From positions 2,046,001-2,110,000 of the forward strand of contig NZ_JAFBCR010000001.1 of NCBI RefSeq assembly GCF_016907795.1: a stretch of DNA of 64,000 nt, in the 5' to 3' direction. Position numbers and translations under genes: made by a program. Of the stretch, positions 8,046-17,009 are shown piece after piece. The stretch comes from Kocuria palustris (GTDB lineage: Bacteria > Actinomycetota > Actinomycetes > Actinomycetales > Micrococcaceae). Numbering within the stretch: the first letter of the stretch is position 1; every line of letters begins with the position of its first letter. The notes under the pieces are model-generated. The model had not been told where the DNA came from. It searched no databases and saw nothing but the letters and a program-made list of their open reading frames with translations.

Positions 8046-8065
8046 CATACCATAAGTATGGTATG
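8046..8065. promoter_or_regulatory. TetR operator palindrome
   Basis: CATACCAT-AAGT-ATGGTATG: perfect 8-bp arms around four bases, AT-rich in a GC-rich setting. It lies 10 bases upstream of the tetR start, close enough to cover its promoter or transcript start. Confidence 0.7.
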
Positions 8066-8085
8066 TAGCGATTCCGCCTCCCTCG

Positions 8086-8153
8086 CCCTGCCGAGTGGAT
8101 AGCTGCTTGCGCTGTTCCGCCTCTGAGCGCAACTGGGTATCCACTCGGCGGGG
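8086..8153. repeat. Intergenic palindrome, family 1 copy B (degenerate)
   Basis: CCCTGCCGAGTGGATAGCTGCTTGCGCT and AGCGCAACTGGGTATCCACTCGGCGGGG pair over both ends but mismatch in the middle (AGCTGC against CCCAG). Unlike the other copies it separates co-directional leftward genes, ending five bases before the yeiH-like stop, so it would insulate tetR from that transcript. Confidence 0.75.
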
Positions 8154-8158
8154 TGGGG

Positions 8159-9202
8159 TCAGGGGGTGGCGAGGGCGATCCCCGCTGCGGCGATGCCGGC
8201 GACCAGCAAGGTGGACAGAGCCGCCAGTGCGAACGGACGGACGCCCACGGCGGCCAGCGCCCGGAAGCGGACCCCGCAGCCCAGGCCGAACATCGCCGCG
8301 GCCAGCAGAAGGGTCTGCAGCAGCTGGGCGCCGGCCAGCACGGACTCCGGGAGGGACAGCAGCGAGCGCAGAAGCACCATGGCCAGGAAGCCGACGACGA
8401 ACAAGGGCACGACGGGCGGCAGCGCCCCGGGCGACACGTCGGCATCCTCGGCCTTCAGGGCTCGGCGGCGCTGCAGGCTCAGGATCGCGACGACCGGGGC
8501 GAGCAGGAGCACGCGGGCGAGCTTGACCACGACGGCCGCGCTCAGGGCCCCGCCGCCGACGATCCCTCCGACGGCCACCACCTGCGCGATCTCGTGGATC
8601 GAGGCACCAGCCCACTGCCCGGTCGTCTCCGGCTCCAGCCCCAGGGCGGAGCTGAGCACGGGCACGATGCCGATCATGAGCGTTCCGAACAGCACCACCA
8701 GGGCGATCGCGGTGACGGTGTCCTGCTCGCGCTCGCCGTCGGGATCGGTCGCCCCAGAGGCCCCGGCCACCGCGGCGGCGCCGCAGATCGAGAAGCCGCA
8801 GGCCACCAGCAGGCTCAGATGCCCCGGCACGCCGAGCACACGCCCCAGGGTCAGCGTTCCGGCGATCCCGCCCACGACGACGGCGAGCACGACGACCAGC
8901 AGCGGCGCCCCCAGAGCCAGGATGTCGCCCAGGACCAGCTGCAGGCCCAGCAGCACGATGCCCGCGCGCAGCAGGTGGTGAGAGCTGAAGGCGATGCCCG
9001 TGGCGGCCGAAGCGGGGAGCAGACCCAGGTTGGCTGCGCTCATCCCCAGCACGATGGCGCACAGCAGAGCGGGAAGCCCCGGCATCAGTGCTGCGAGTCC
9101 GAGCGACAGCCCGGCGGCGGCAAGGCACAGCAGGATGCCGGGTGCCAGCGCGTGCACGGCGCCGGTGGGCGCCGGTGCTGCGGTGGTCCGGTGCGGGGTC
9201 AT
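8159..9202 (-). CDS. YeiH-family putative sulfate exporter (UPF0324)
   Basis: About 347 residues with roughly ten helices. Family motifs include LLRAGIVLLGLQLVLGDI, CGFSICGAAAVAGASG (a conserved Gly/Cys stretch) and GASIHEIAQVVAVGG. UPF0324 proteins are putative anion (sulfate/sulfite) exporters. The start at 9202 (MTPHRTT) is chosen to leave the divergent LysR promoter free, although GGAGGG abuts it closely; an upstream in-frame start near 9244 is possible. The divergent LysR mirrors the E. coli yeiE-yeiH arrangement. Confidence 0.82.
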   Translation of the reverse strand: MTPHRTTAAPAPTGAVHALAPGILLCLAAAGLSLGLAALMPGLPALLCAIVLGMSAANLGLLPASAATGIAFSSHHLLRAGIVLLGLQLVLGDILALGAPLLVVVLAVVVGGIAGTLTLGRVLGVPGHLSLLVACGFSICGAAAVAGASGATDPDGEREQDTVTAIALVVLFGTLMIGIVPVLSSALGLEPETTGQWAGASIHEIAQVVAVGGIVGGGALSAAVVVKLARVLLLAPVVAILSLQRRRALKAEDADVSPGALPPVVPLFVVGFLAMVLLRSLLSLPESVLAGAQLLQTLLLAAAMFGLGCGVRFRALAAVGVRPFALAALSTLLVAGIAAAGIALATP

Positions 9203-9294
9203 CCCTCCATCGTCGCGACCCCGGGTGATCGGCAGTAGAGGCATCTGCGGGCCGGGCCACAAGCTATCGTTGTGCCTCGAGCCGAGGAGGGTGC

Positions 9295-10200
9295 ATGGCG
9301 GAGGAGCCCGATCTGGAATCCCTGCGCGCCCTCACGCTGGCCGCGCAGCACGGAAGCATCTCGGCCGCAGCCGCGCAGCAGGACGTCAGCCAGCAGGCGC
9401 TGTCCCTGCGGATCCGCGCCCTGGAGAGGCGGCTGGGCCTCGCCCTGCTGGTGCGCTCGCCCAGGGGATCCCATCTCACCCCGTCGGGCGAGCTGCTGGT
9501 GGGATGGGCCGCCCCTCTGCTGGCGGCAGCCGACGAGTTCGCGGCTGCCACTCGGTCCCTGCGCGAATCTCGAGCGGACACCCTGCGCATCGCGGCCAGC
9601 CTGACCATCGCCGAGCATCTGCTTCCTCCGTGGGTGGCCCGCTGGCGCGCGCAGCGAGGCCAGGAGGGCCCTCTCGTGCAGCTGCGCGCGGCCAACAGCA
9701 GCGCCGTCGTCGAGTCCGTGCGCGAGGGAGCCGCGGACCTCGGGTTCATCGAGACGCCCGATCTGCCGCAGGATCTGGGTCGCGAGCAGATCGGCTCGGA
9801 CACGGTGGAGGTCGTGGTCGACGCCGCGCATCCGTGGGCACGTCGGCCCGCCGTGGGCGCTGACGAGCTCGCCTGGACGCCGCTCGTGCTCCGTGAACCG
9901 GGCAGCGGAACGCGCAGGGCGCTCGAGGAGGCGCTGCTGCGGGCGGGTCATCCGCTCACGGCCGAACCTGCCGTGGTCTCGCCGACGACCCTGGGCGTGC
10001 GCGGCGCGACGATGGCCGGCACGGCTCCGGGCGCCCTCAGCTCGATCGCCGTGGCGGAGGACCTGCGAGCGGGCCGGCTGGTGCGGGTGCCGGTCGAGGG
10101 CCTCGCGATCCCCCGTCCGCTGAGCGCCATCTGGTCGGGGCGGCGTCCGAGCGCGGCAGCCCGTGCCTTCCTGTCGATGCGCACCCTGTCCACCTCCTGA
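9295..10200 (+). CDS. LysR-family regulator, divergent from yeiH
   Basis: 301 residues: N-terminal winged HTH at about 9-65 (LRALTLAAQHGSISAAAAQQ...SLRIRALERRLG), linker helix, then a periplasmic-binding-type effector domain (LRIAASLTIAEHLLPPWV...). It follows GAGGAGG and is transcribed away from the YeiH-type exporter across 92 bases, the standard layout for a LysR activator of its neighbour. The effector may be a sulfur or nitrogen anion, as inferred from the target. The 234 bases after it (10201-10434) hold no gene I can support. Confidence 0.88.
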   Translation: MAEEPDLESLRALTLAAQHGSISAAAAQQDVSQQALSLRIRALERRLGLALLVRSPRGSHLTPSGELLVGWAAPLLAAADEFAAATRSLRESRADTLRIAASLTIAEHLLPPWVARWRAQRGQEGPLVQLRAANSSAVVESVREGAADLGFIETPDLPQDLGREQIGSDTVEVVVDAAHPWARRPAVGADELAWTPLVLREPGSGTRRALEEALLRAGHPLTAEPAVVSPTTLGVRGATMAGTAPGALSSIAVAEDLRAGRLVRVPVEGLAIPRPLSAIWSGRRPSAAARAFLSMRTLSTS

Positions 10201-10434
10201 TGCTGGAGCGGCACGATCCCGTGCGTCATGGCCTTCGTCGGCACCTGGGATCGTCCGTTCCGATGGGGTGGAGGATCTGCTCGACGGCGGCCGTCGAATT
10301 TGCTCGCAGAGCCCTGCTGAGCGGGGGATCGGGGCACGATGGTGCCCTGCGGCACCGCGGACTGTTACCGGGCGATGCAGCGGATGGAGACGGCCGGCGG
10401 ACCCCGCAGCCGAAGACGGTCAGGAGGACTCGCG

Positions 10435-11688
10435 ATGGCAGCAGCACAGGATCCGGCCGCCGGGCAGACAGCCGAGTCGAGGGCTCAGCGCCGCATCCTG
10501 CTGGTGCTCGTGCTGGGGCAGGTCCTCGCCGGGCTCGGCACCGGCGCCACGCTGAGCCTGGGGGCGCTGCTGATCACCGATCTCGCCGGATCGTCGGCGT
10601 GGTCGGGGATGGCGGCCACCATGAGCACCCTGGGCGCGGCCCTATTCGCACTTCCCCTGGCAGGCCTCGCTCAGGCCCGCGGGCGCCGGATCTCCCTGAG
10701 CGGGGGAGTCGTCACGGCCGCCTCGGGAGCGGTCGTCGCGGTGACGGCAGCCGCCCTGGGCTCGGTGCTGCTCCTGCTGGTGGGCATCCTGATGCTGGGT
10801 GCGGCCCAGGCGGTGAACCTCCAGTCGCGCTTCGCCGCCACGGACCTGGCCGATCCGCGCAGCCGGGGACGGGATCTCTCTCTGGTGGTCTGGTCGACCA
10901 CGATCGGGGCCGTCACCGGACCCAACCTGCTCAGCCCCGGTGAGGTCGTGGGCGAGGCCGTGGGAATGCCGCCGCTGACCGGAGCGTTCGCGTTCACGGC
11001 GACGGCGCAGCTGCTGGCGACAATCGTGTACCTAGTGGGGCTGCGCCCCGATCCACTGCTCGCGGCACGGGACCTCGCCGGATCGGGCCCTCAGTCGCCG
11101 CGCGAGAGCCGAGCTGCGGCGGCCCCAGGCAGGCCCTGGAAGGCCATCTTCACGGTGGCGCTGAGCCACGCGGTCATGGTCTCGCTGATGTCCATGACGC
11201 CCGTCCACCTGCGGGATCACGGGTCGGCCCTGAGCCTCATCGGCCTGACCTTCAGCCTGCACATCGCCGGGATGTACGCCTTCTCGCCGGTCTTCGGGAT
11301 CCTGGCGGACCGAATCGGAGCACGCGCCACGGTGCTGCTGGGCCAGGCCCTGCTGGTGGGTGCGATGATCCTGTCGCTGCTCGGCTCGGAGTCCTCAGGC
11401 GCGGTGATCGCCAGCCTGATCCTGCTGGGCCTCGGCTGGTCGGCCTCCACGGTGGCAGGCTCCGTGCAGATCAGCAGCGCCGGGACGCCCGAGACGCGCT
11501 CGCGGATCCAGGGCACCTCGGACATGGTCATGAATCTGATGGGCGCCCTGGGCGGGGCGAGCGCTGGGGTGATCCTCAGCGGGGTCGGCTTCAGCGGTTT
11601 GGCGGGCCTCCTGCTGATGCCCGTGGGGGTCGTCGTGGTGATGCAGCTGATGTACCCGCGCCCCCGAACAACCCCGCCGAGTGGATAG
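10435..11688 (+). CDS. MFS transporter
   Basis: 417 residues with 12 predicted helices. It has an MFS loop motif GLAQARGRRISL between helices 2 and 3 and the second-half equivalent GILADRIGARATVLLG. AGGAGG eight bases before ATG 10435 fixes the start. It resembles drug or metabolite exporters of the DHA type; no substrate clue is present. Its stop codon lies inside palindrome copy C, which it shares with the opposing hydrolase. Confidence 0.82.
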   Translation: MAAAQDPAAGQTAESRAQRRILLVLVLGQVLAGLGTGATLSLGALLITDLAGSSAWSGMAATMSTLGAALFALPLAGLAQARGRRISLSGGVVTAASGAVVAVTAAALGSVLLLLVGILMLGAAQAVNLQSRFAATDLADPRSRGRDLSLVVWSTTIGAVTGPNLLSPGEVVGEAVGMPPLTGAFAFTATAQLLATIVYLVGLRPDPLLAARDLAGSGPQSPRESRAAAAPGRPWKAIFTVALSHAVMVSLMSMTPVHLRDHGSALSLIGLTFSLHIAGMYAFSPVFGILADRIGARATVLLGQALLVGAMILSLLGSESSGAVIASLILLGLGWSASTVAGSVQISSAGTPETRSRIQGTSDMVMNLMGALGGASAGVILSGVGFSGLAGLLLMPVGVVVVMQLMYPRPRTTPPSG

Positions 11689-11739
11689 TCAGTTGCGCTG
11701 ACAGGGCGAACAGCGCAACTGGGAATCCACTCGGCGGGG
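11672..11739. repeat. Intergenic palindrome, family 1 copy C
   Basis: Arms 11672-11700 and 11711-11739 match at 26 of 29 positions around a 10-base loop. It lies between convergent genes and includes the TAG stop of the MFS gene. Confidence 0.82.
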
Positions 11740-11746
11740 GCTGGGG

Positions 11747-12970
11747 TCAGGAGCTCGTGGAGAGCTTGGAGAGCACTGCCGTCATCGCCGCGGCGTACCC
11801 GGTGCTCAGCGTGGGCTCCATGACCGGCAGGAACTGCGGCGAGTGGTTGACCGGGACGTCGTCGGCGGCCATCTGCTCCTCGGTGAAGCCGCCGAAGAAC
11901 CAGAACACCGACGGCACCCCGATCGACTCGGCGAGCGTGCCGAAGTCCTCGGAGCCCATGAACGGCTTGCCGGTGATCATCTTGTCCTCGCCCAGGGCCT
12001 CCACCATGTGCTCGCGCAGCGCCTCGGTCTCGTCGACGTCGTTGAGGTTGCGCGGGAAGCGGTAGAGCTCCTCGATCTCCGGCTCGGGCGCCCCGGAGGC
12101 CGCGGCCTCCGCCGAGATGATCCGACGCACCGCGGCCAGCACGGGCTCGCGGACCTTGTCGTCCAGGGAGCGGATGTTCAGCGTGAACTCCGCCGTGGCC
12201 GGGATGATGTTCTCCTTCAGCCCGGCGTGGAAGGTGCCCACCGTGACGACGGCCGACTGCAGGGCGGAGATCTCGCGCGAGACCACCGTCTGCAGGCGGG
12301 TCACGATGTGCGCGCCCAGCACGATCGGATCCACCGAGTTCTCCGGCTGCGAGCCGTGGGACTGGCGTCCGTGCAGCGTCACCCGCCAGGAATCGGCGTA
12401 GCTCATCACGGGCCCGGCCGTCAGGCGCACCGTGCCCGAGATCCCCGGCATCACGTGCTGGCCGTAGATCACCTCGGGCTTGGGGGCGCGGTCCCACAGG
12501 CCGTCGTCGACCATGGCCCGCGACCCGGCGGCGGTCTCCTCCCCGGGCTGGAAGATCAGCACGACGGTCCCGCTCCACTGCTCGCGCATGCGCACGAGCG
12601 CCCGCGCCGCGGTCAGCAGCGCGGTGATGTGGGTGTCGTGGCCGCAGCCGTGCATCACCGGGACCTCGGTGCCGTCCTCGAGGGCTCCGGTGTCCGTGGA
12701 GGCGTACTCGGCGCCGGTGTCCTCCTGGATGGGCAGGCCGTCGGTGTCGGCGCGGAAGCCGATCACGGGGCCGTCGCCATTGCGCAGGATGCCGACCACG
12801 CCGGTCCCGCCGCAGCGGAAGCTCTCGATCTCGAGCTCGGACAGGGCCGCCTCGATCAGCTCCGCCGTGCGGTGCTCCTGCATGGACAGCTCGGGATGGG
12901 CGTGCAGGTGGCGGTAGAGATCGTGCATCTCGGTGCGCTGGTCGTCGCTCAGGGTCCAGGTGCTGGTCAT
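11747..12970 (-). CDS. M20-family metallo-amidohydrolase
   Basis: 407 residues of the M20D (aminoacylase/hippuricase/IAA-amidohydrolase) group. It has the metal-ligand motif MHGCGHDTH (106-114), the catalytic QPGEE (141-145), the dimerisation lid with GRQSHGSQPE, and GSEDFG near residue 360 carrying a further metal ligand. It should cleave N-acyl amino acids or peptide-like amides in the cytoplasm. It is third in an operon behind two membrane proteins, so the likely sequence is import of a conjugate, then hydrolysis. It starts 31 bases after the preceding stop. Confidence 0.88.
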   Translation of the reverse strand: MTSTWTLSDDQRTEMHDLYRHLHAHPELSMQEHRTAELIEAALSELEIESFRCGGTGVVGILRNGDGPVIGFRADTDGLPIQEDTGAEYASTDTGALEDGTEVPVMHGCGHDTHITALLTAARALVRMREQWSGTVVLIFQPGEETAAGSRAMVDDGLWDRAPKPEVIYGQHVMPGISGTVRLTAGPVMSYADSWRVTLHGRQSHGSQPENSVDPIVLGAHIVTRLQTVVSREISALQSAVVTVGTFHAGLKENIIPATAEFTLNIRSLDDKVREPVLAAVRRIISAEAAASGAPEPEIEELYRFPRNLNDVDETEALREHMVEALGEDKMITGKPFMGSEDFGTLAESIGVPSVFWFFGGFTEEQMAADDVPVNHSPQFLPVMEPTLSTGYAAAMTAVLSKLSTSS

Positions 12971-13001
12971 GTCATGTCCTCTCGGTGCTGTGCGGAAGGT
13001 C

Positions 13002-13745
13002 TCAGGACTGCTCGTCGTCCACGATGATCGCGGAGCCCGGGCGCACGCGCAGGAACCATCCGATGATGATCGTGGCGATCACGGAGATCGCGGTGCCGGC
13101 CAGGGCCAGCGCCGGGACGAGCGGGATGACGACGAACTGCACCACGAGCACGACCGCGAAGGCGATGAGGGTGGGGCGCAGCTGGCGCATGGAGTAGATG
13201 GACTGGACGATGACCGCCCCGATCACGGCCGGAAAGACGTAGAGGCGGATCACGCCGATGACCTCGACCGGGATGATGCTGATCAGCCACGTGCCCAGGA
13301 TGCCCACGAACACCAGCAGCGAGGCCAGGTGCACGGCGGCGGCGCCGCAGATCGCCATGAGGGCCGACAGGCTGCCGCGGTGGGTTCCCGGCTTGGCGCC
13401 GATGCGCGACTGCGCCATGAGCGCAGCCGGCAGAAGCTTGTTGGAGATGTTGCCGATCATGAACGCCTGGTACATGGAGGCCGAGCCCAGGATCGGGAAG
13501 TAGGTCAGCGGCTCGATGATCCAGATGATGAAGAACGTGGCGGCCACGGCCAGGAAGGCGGTGGACAGCTGCGTGACGGTCACGCCGAGGTCGGCGAAGA
13601 AGACCAGGTAGAACGGGCCGGCCAGGGACAGGATCAGGCCGCAGATCATGGTGATCCGGCCCCAGCGGGACGTGGTGCGATCGAACTCCGCCATGCCGGC
13701 GGCGGACTGCTCAGGGGTCAGGGTGCTCTGTGCTGAGACCGACAT
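13002..13745 (-). CDS. Six-to-seven-helix membrane protein, M20 operon
   Basis: 247 residues with about seven hydrophobic helices (for example GLILSLAGPFYLVFFADLG and FFIIWIIEPLTYFPILG) and a short charged C-terminus (VDDEQS). The residues EPLTYFPILG and NISNKLLPAALMAQ stand in loops and look conserved. I recognise it only by position, as the partner of the DUF5058-like protein beside M20 hydrolases. The two may form a transporter for the hydrolase substrate. No known motif assigns a mechanism. Confidence 0.72.
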   Translation of the reverse strand: MSVSAQSTLTPEQSAAGMAEFDRTTSRWGRITMICGLILSLAGPFYLVFFADLGVTVTQLSTAFLAVAATFFIIWIIEPLTYFPILGSASMYQAFMIGNISNKLLPAALMAQSRIGAKPGTHRGSLSALMAICGAAAVHLASLLVFVGILGTWLISIIPVEVIGVIRLYVFPAVIGAVIVQSIYSMRQLRPTLIAFAVVLVVQFVVIPLVPALALAGTAISVIATIIIGWFLRVRPGSAIIVDDEQS

Positions 13746-13834
13746 GGTGGTCTCCTCTCGTGCAGGTCCGGAGGGGCGTCGGGCAGATCGCCGAGCGCTC
13801 CGGAAGGTCAGATGGTGGAGAGAGCGTGGGGGTC

Positions 13835-14593
13835 TCAGGCCGCGGGCGGCGGACCCATGCCGGCGGAGACCGCCAGGTAGGCGGCCACGAGGCCCACGAT
13901 GATCGCGATGCCCAGGCCCCACTCGCGGATCCAGGTCTTCTTCAGCGCCGAGGACAGGGCGAGCATCAGGCCCATGGCGGCGGCGGAGGACAGCAGCGCG
14001 ATAATGTGCACCGAGGACTTGGGGACCTCGGCCATGCCGAGCGAGATGAAGGCGGCCAGCAGGGCAGCGGCCGGGATCACGGTCATGATGGCGGGATTGA
14101 CCTTGGCCAGGCGGGCCTCGCCGCGCTTGAGCAGCGGGGTGAAGATCAGCGTGGCGAGCATCCACATGGCACCGCCCATGGACATGGCGAAGAAGACGAT
14201 CGCGTAGACCTGCTGCGTGTAGTCCGCACCGCCCAGGTGGGCTCCGGCCGAGGTCGCGGCGATGTTCGCCGCTCCGGTCTCGAAGGACACTGAGCCGATC
14301 AGGCCGATGCGCACGAGCGTGGCGGGCGTGCCGAACAGGGCGAGCAGGGCGACGGCCACCATGGCCACGGCCAGCGACGGGCCGATCGCGCCGATGGCGC
14401 CGGTGCGGAAGGAGACGGTCAGCTCCTCCTGGGTGATGCCCGCGGCATCGGCGGCCTTGCGCGCGGCCTTCATGTAGATCACCGACTGGACGATGATCAC
14501 CAGGAAGACGCCGAGGGCGCACAGCCACAGCAGTGGGGAGTTGGCGAGGGCGAGGACGTCGGTGGAGCTGTCGTCCTGGGAGATCATGGGCAT
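13835..14593 (-). CDS. DUF5058-like membrane protein
   Basis: 252 residues with seven or so helices. After the first helix (SPLLWLCALGVFLVIIVQSV) comes a conserved-looking Arg/Lys segment and VSFRTGAIGAIGPSLAV, then ETGAANIAATSAGAHLGG. These fit DUF5058 proteins, which occur next to a second membrane protein and an M20 peptidase. ATG 14593 follows GGAGG; another ATG two codons on is possible. Function unknown; a small-molecule importer is inferred from the operon. A divergent Lrp-like regulator starts 90 bases away. Confidence 0.68.
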   Translation of the reverse strand: MPMISQDDSSTDVLALANSPLLWLCALGVFLVIIVQSVIYMKAARKAADAAGITQEELTVSFRTGAIGAIGPSLAVAMVAVALLALFGTPATLVRIGLIGSVSFETGAANIAATSAGAHLGGADYTQQVYAIVFFAMSMGGAMWMLATLIFTPLLKRGEARLAKVNPAIMTVIPAAALLAAFISLGMAEVPKSSVHIIALLSSAAAMGLMLALSSALKKTWIREWGLGIAIIVGLVAAYLAVSAGMGPPPAA

Positions 14594-14682
14594 GAGGGCC
14601 TCCGGAGGTGATGCGCTGCCCCGGGGACAGCGGGGATCGGTGCTCGTCGGGAGCAGGATCATTTTGATGTGACTCGTATTAC

Positions 14683-15753
14683 ATGACGCTGAATGTGCCG
14701 AAACTGATCATCGGATCGTGCAGAATCGGCAGAGTGATCACCTCGGAGGAGATTCTGGACGAGTTCGATCAGCAGCTGATCGAAGCGCTGCAGATCGCAC
14801 CCCGGCTGAGCTGGGCAGCCCTGGGGGAGGTGCTCGAGCGCAGCCCCGCCGCCCTGGCCTCGCGCTGGGGGCGGCTGGAGCGCGAGGGCCTCGCCTGGAT
14901 CGGCGGGCACCCGGTGGGGCGCCCCGGCGGCATGACCCTGTCCTTCCACGACGTCGTGTGCGACCCGGCTCAGCGCCCGGCCGCCGTCCAGGCGCTGAAG
15001 GAGATCCCCGATGTCTTCAGCATCGAGCGCTGCCATCGCGGTCGGGACATGATGCTGACCGTGATCACGCCGTCGCTGGTGTGGCTCACCGAGCACGTCT
15101 ACCCGCAGCTCGATCAGGTGCCGGGGCTGCAGCGCTACGAGTCCTCGTTCTGCACGCGGCTGCATCACATCGCCGCCGAGTGGCGGCTGGGCGTGCTCGA
15201 TGCCCACCAGCAGCGACGGCTGCGCGAGGCCGCCGGGCAGCGCAGCCCCTACACGGGCCGCGCGCCCTCCCATTTCGCGGCGATCCTGCGCGAGCTCGCC
15301 CGCGACGGCCGGGCCAGCGCCGCTCAGATCGCTGCGGCCACGGGGCTGAATCCGCCCACGGTCCGACGTCAGCTGCGCCAGGTCCTGGACAGCGGAGCCG
15401 TGACGATCCGCTGCGAGACCTCGCATCGCGCCGTCGGCTTCCCCGTTGTGTGCGAGTGGTTCTGCAGGCTGCCCGCCGCCGAGCACGAGGACGCAGCAGC
15501 CGTGCTGCGGAGCATGAGCTCGCTGCGCCTGTGCACGTCGCTGACCGGGCCGGCGAACTTCAGCTTCATGATGTGGCTGCGCTCGCCGGCCGACATCATG
15601 ACGGTCGAGCAGCGGATCGCCGCCCGCATCCCGGGCCTCGAGGTGCTGGAGTCCGTGGTCATCACGGAGATCCCCAAGCGGGTCGGGCGGGTCCTGGATG
15701 TCGACGGCCGCTCCACGGGGCAGGTCGTGCTGCCGGGGCCTGCCTGGGGCTGA
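14683..15753 (+). CDS. Double-domain Lrp/AsnC-family regulator
   Basis: 356 residues, about twice the usual Lrp length, in two Lrp-like halves. Residues about 25-165 hold an HTH (DQQLIEALQIAPRLSWAALGEVL) and a ligand-type domain. Residues 200-340 hold a second HTH (FAAILRELARDGRASAAQIAAATGL) and a second RAM-like domain ending in VVITEIPKRVGRVL. It reads away from the DUF5058/M20 operon and probably controls it in response to an amino acid or its conjugate. The ATG at 14683 lacks a clear ribosome site; GTG 14734 is an alternative. ATGTGACTCGTATTACAT just upstream is a weak palindrome suitable as an operator. Confidence 0.8.
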   Translation: MTLNVPKLIIGSCRIGRVITSEEILDEFDQQLIEALQIAPRLSWAALGEVLERSPAALASRWGRLEREGLAWIGGHPVGRPGGMTLSFHDVVCDPAQRPAAVQALKEIPDVFSIERCHRGRDMMLTVITPSLVWLTEHVYPQLDQVPGLQRYESSFCTRLHHIAAEWRLGVLDAHQQRRLREAAGQRSPYTGRAPSHFAAILRELARDGRASAAQIAAATGLNPPTVRRQLRQVLDSGAVTIRCETSHRAVGFPVVCEWFCRLPAAEHEDAAAVLRSMSSLRLCTSLTGPANFSFMMWLRSPADIMTVEQRIAARIPGLEVLESVVITEIPKRVGRVLDVDGRSTGQVVLPGPAWG

Positions 15754-15857
15754 GCTGTGCGCGCCGCGCGTCGAGCACCGGGTCGGCAGATGGCATGGCA
15801 ACCTTCCGGCGAGCGGATCGACGGCTGTCGTCGGCCCCGTCGTCCAGGAGGACTCCC

Positions 15858-16282
15858 ATGACCGCAGCCCTGCGCCCCTACCTCAACTTCCCCGGCAACG
15901 CCCGCGAGGCCTTCGAGTTCTACGGCGAGGTCCTGGGCGGCACGCCCGAGCTCGCGACCTTCGCCGACTTCGGCGCCGTCCTGGCCGACAGCGAGCACGC
16001 CGACAAGATCATGCACGGCGCCCTGGAGATCGACGACCTGAACCGCCTCTACGTCTCCGACTTCGTCGAGGGCATGGCCCCGGGCGAGTTCGTGAAGGGC
16101 AACGACGTCACCCTGGCGCTGATGGGCGAGGACTCCGATGAGCAGCGCCTCACCGCGATCTTCGACGCCCTCGCCGACGGCGGCACCGTGACCATGCCGC
16201 TGGGCAAGCAGATCTGGGGTGCGATCTACGGCGCCGTGACCGATCGCTCGGCATCTCCTGGCAGTTCAACATCGGGGGCTGA
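15858..16282 (+). pseudogene. PhnB-like VOC protein with a C-terminal frameshift
   Basis: The frame opens MTAALRPYLNFPGNAREAFEFY, the PhnB/3-demethylubiquinone-methyltransferase-like VOC start, after AGGAGG, and continues to GAVTDR at 16248. One base then seems missing in CGATCGCTCGGC: adding a T restores FGISWQFNIGG and a stop at 16280-16282, the normal family ending. As written, the frame reads on for more than 200 codons into the DUF805 gene. This could be a true mutation or a sequencing error. The lost strand is part of the VOC fold, so the product is probably impaired. Confidence 0.75.
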
Positions 16283-16430
16283 GCGCTCCGGTTCCGCTGC
16301 CGTGATCGCCTCACGAGGCCATCACGATCCCGTCACGATCGGGACTGCTGCTGCCTCGTGCGGTGGCGCTGCTCCGGAGTCGATGGTTGCGTGGGGTCCT
16401 CAAGACTTCCGTGCATCGAGGAGGAGCTCC

Positions 16431-16940
16431 GTGAGCAGGTCCGATCCCCGCAGCGTCGGGACCCAGCCCCCGGAGTCCGTGGGCCCTGTCCGCGCGATCC
16501 GGAACTTCTACAGGCGGTTCGGCCGGATCTCCGGGCGGGCCTCGCCCGGCGAGTTCTGGTGGATCGTGCTGTGGGGCATGCTCGCCTCGGCCGCGGCCAC
16601 GATTCTGCTGTGGGCCCTCGGCGGCGGCGAGCTGGTGCGGCTGCGGCACCAGGACCCTGCGTCGCTCAACGGCTTCGGGCGCGGGTTCCTGGCCGTCGGG
16701 GGGCTGATCAGCCTGATTCATGTGATCCCGTGGCTGGCGCTGTGCGTGCGTCGCCTGCACGACGTGAACCGCAGTGGGCTGTGGCTGCTCGCCGGACTGA
16801 TCCCCATCGCCGGCTTCATCTTCTTGCTCATCTGCGCAGTGATGCCCTCGACTCCGGAGGGGGCGCGCTTCGACCGGGAGGTCGCGCAGCGCGGGCGCGA
16901 GCAGGAGGAGCGCCGGAGGATCCGGGCCGGCTTCGCCTGA
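16431..16940 (+). CDS. DUF805-family membrane protein
   Basis: 169 residues from a GTG start with GAGGAG just before it. A hydrophilic N-tail leads to FYRRFGRISGRASPGEFWWIVLW, the DUF805 signature (RISRxxFW-type), then helices and RRLHDVNRSGLWLL near residue 105, the second family motif. Three to four helices are predicted; the C-tail is charged (REQEERRRI). Function of the family is unknown. The frameshift upstream makes the VOC frame run in phase with this gene, so a fused product is formally possible. Confidence 0.82.
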   Translation: MSRSDPRSVGTQPPESVGPVRAIRNFYRRFGRISGRASPGEFWWIVLWGMLASAAATILLWALGGGELVRLRHQDPASLNGFGRGFLAVGGLISLIHVIPWLALCVRRLHDVNRSGLWLLAGLIPIAGFIFLLICAVMPSTPEGARFDREVAQRGREQEERRRIRAGFA

Positions 16941-16951
16941 GGTCTGGATCG

Positions 16952-16998
16952 CGACGACGGCGGGGCCGGTGCGCGATGCACTGGCCCCGCCGTCGTCG
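16952..16998. terminator. Bidirectional terminator hairpin
   Basis: CGACGACGGCGGGGCC and its exact complement (16952-16967 and 16983-16998) form a 16-bp stem, with GTGC/GCAC extending it inward, between the convergent DUF805 and peptide-transporter genes. Confidence 0.8.
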
Positions 16999-17009
16999 TG
17001 CGTGATGCG

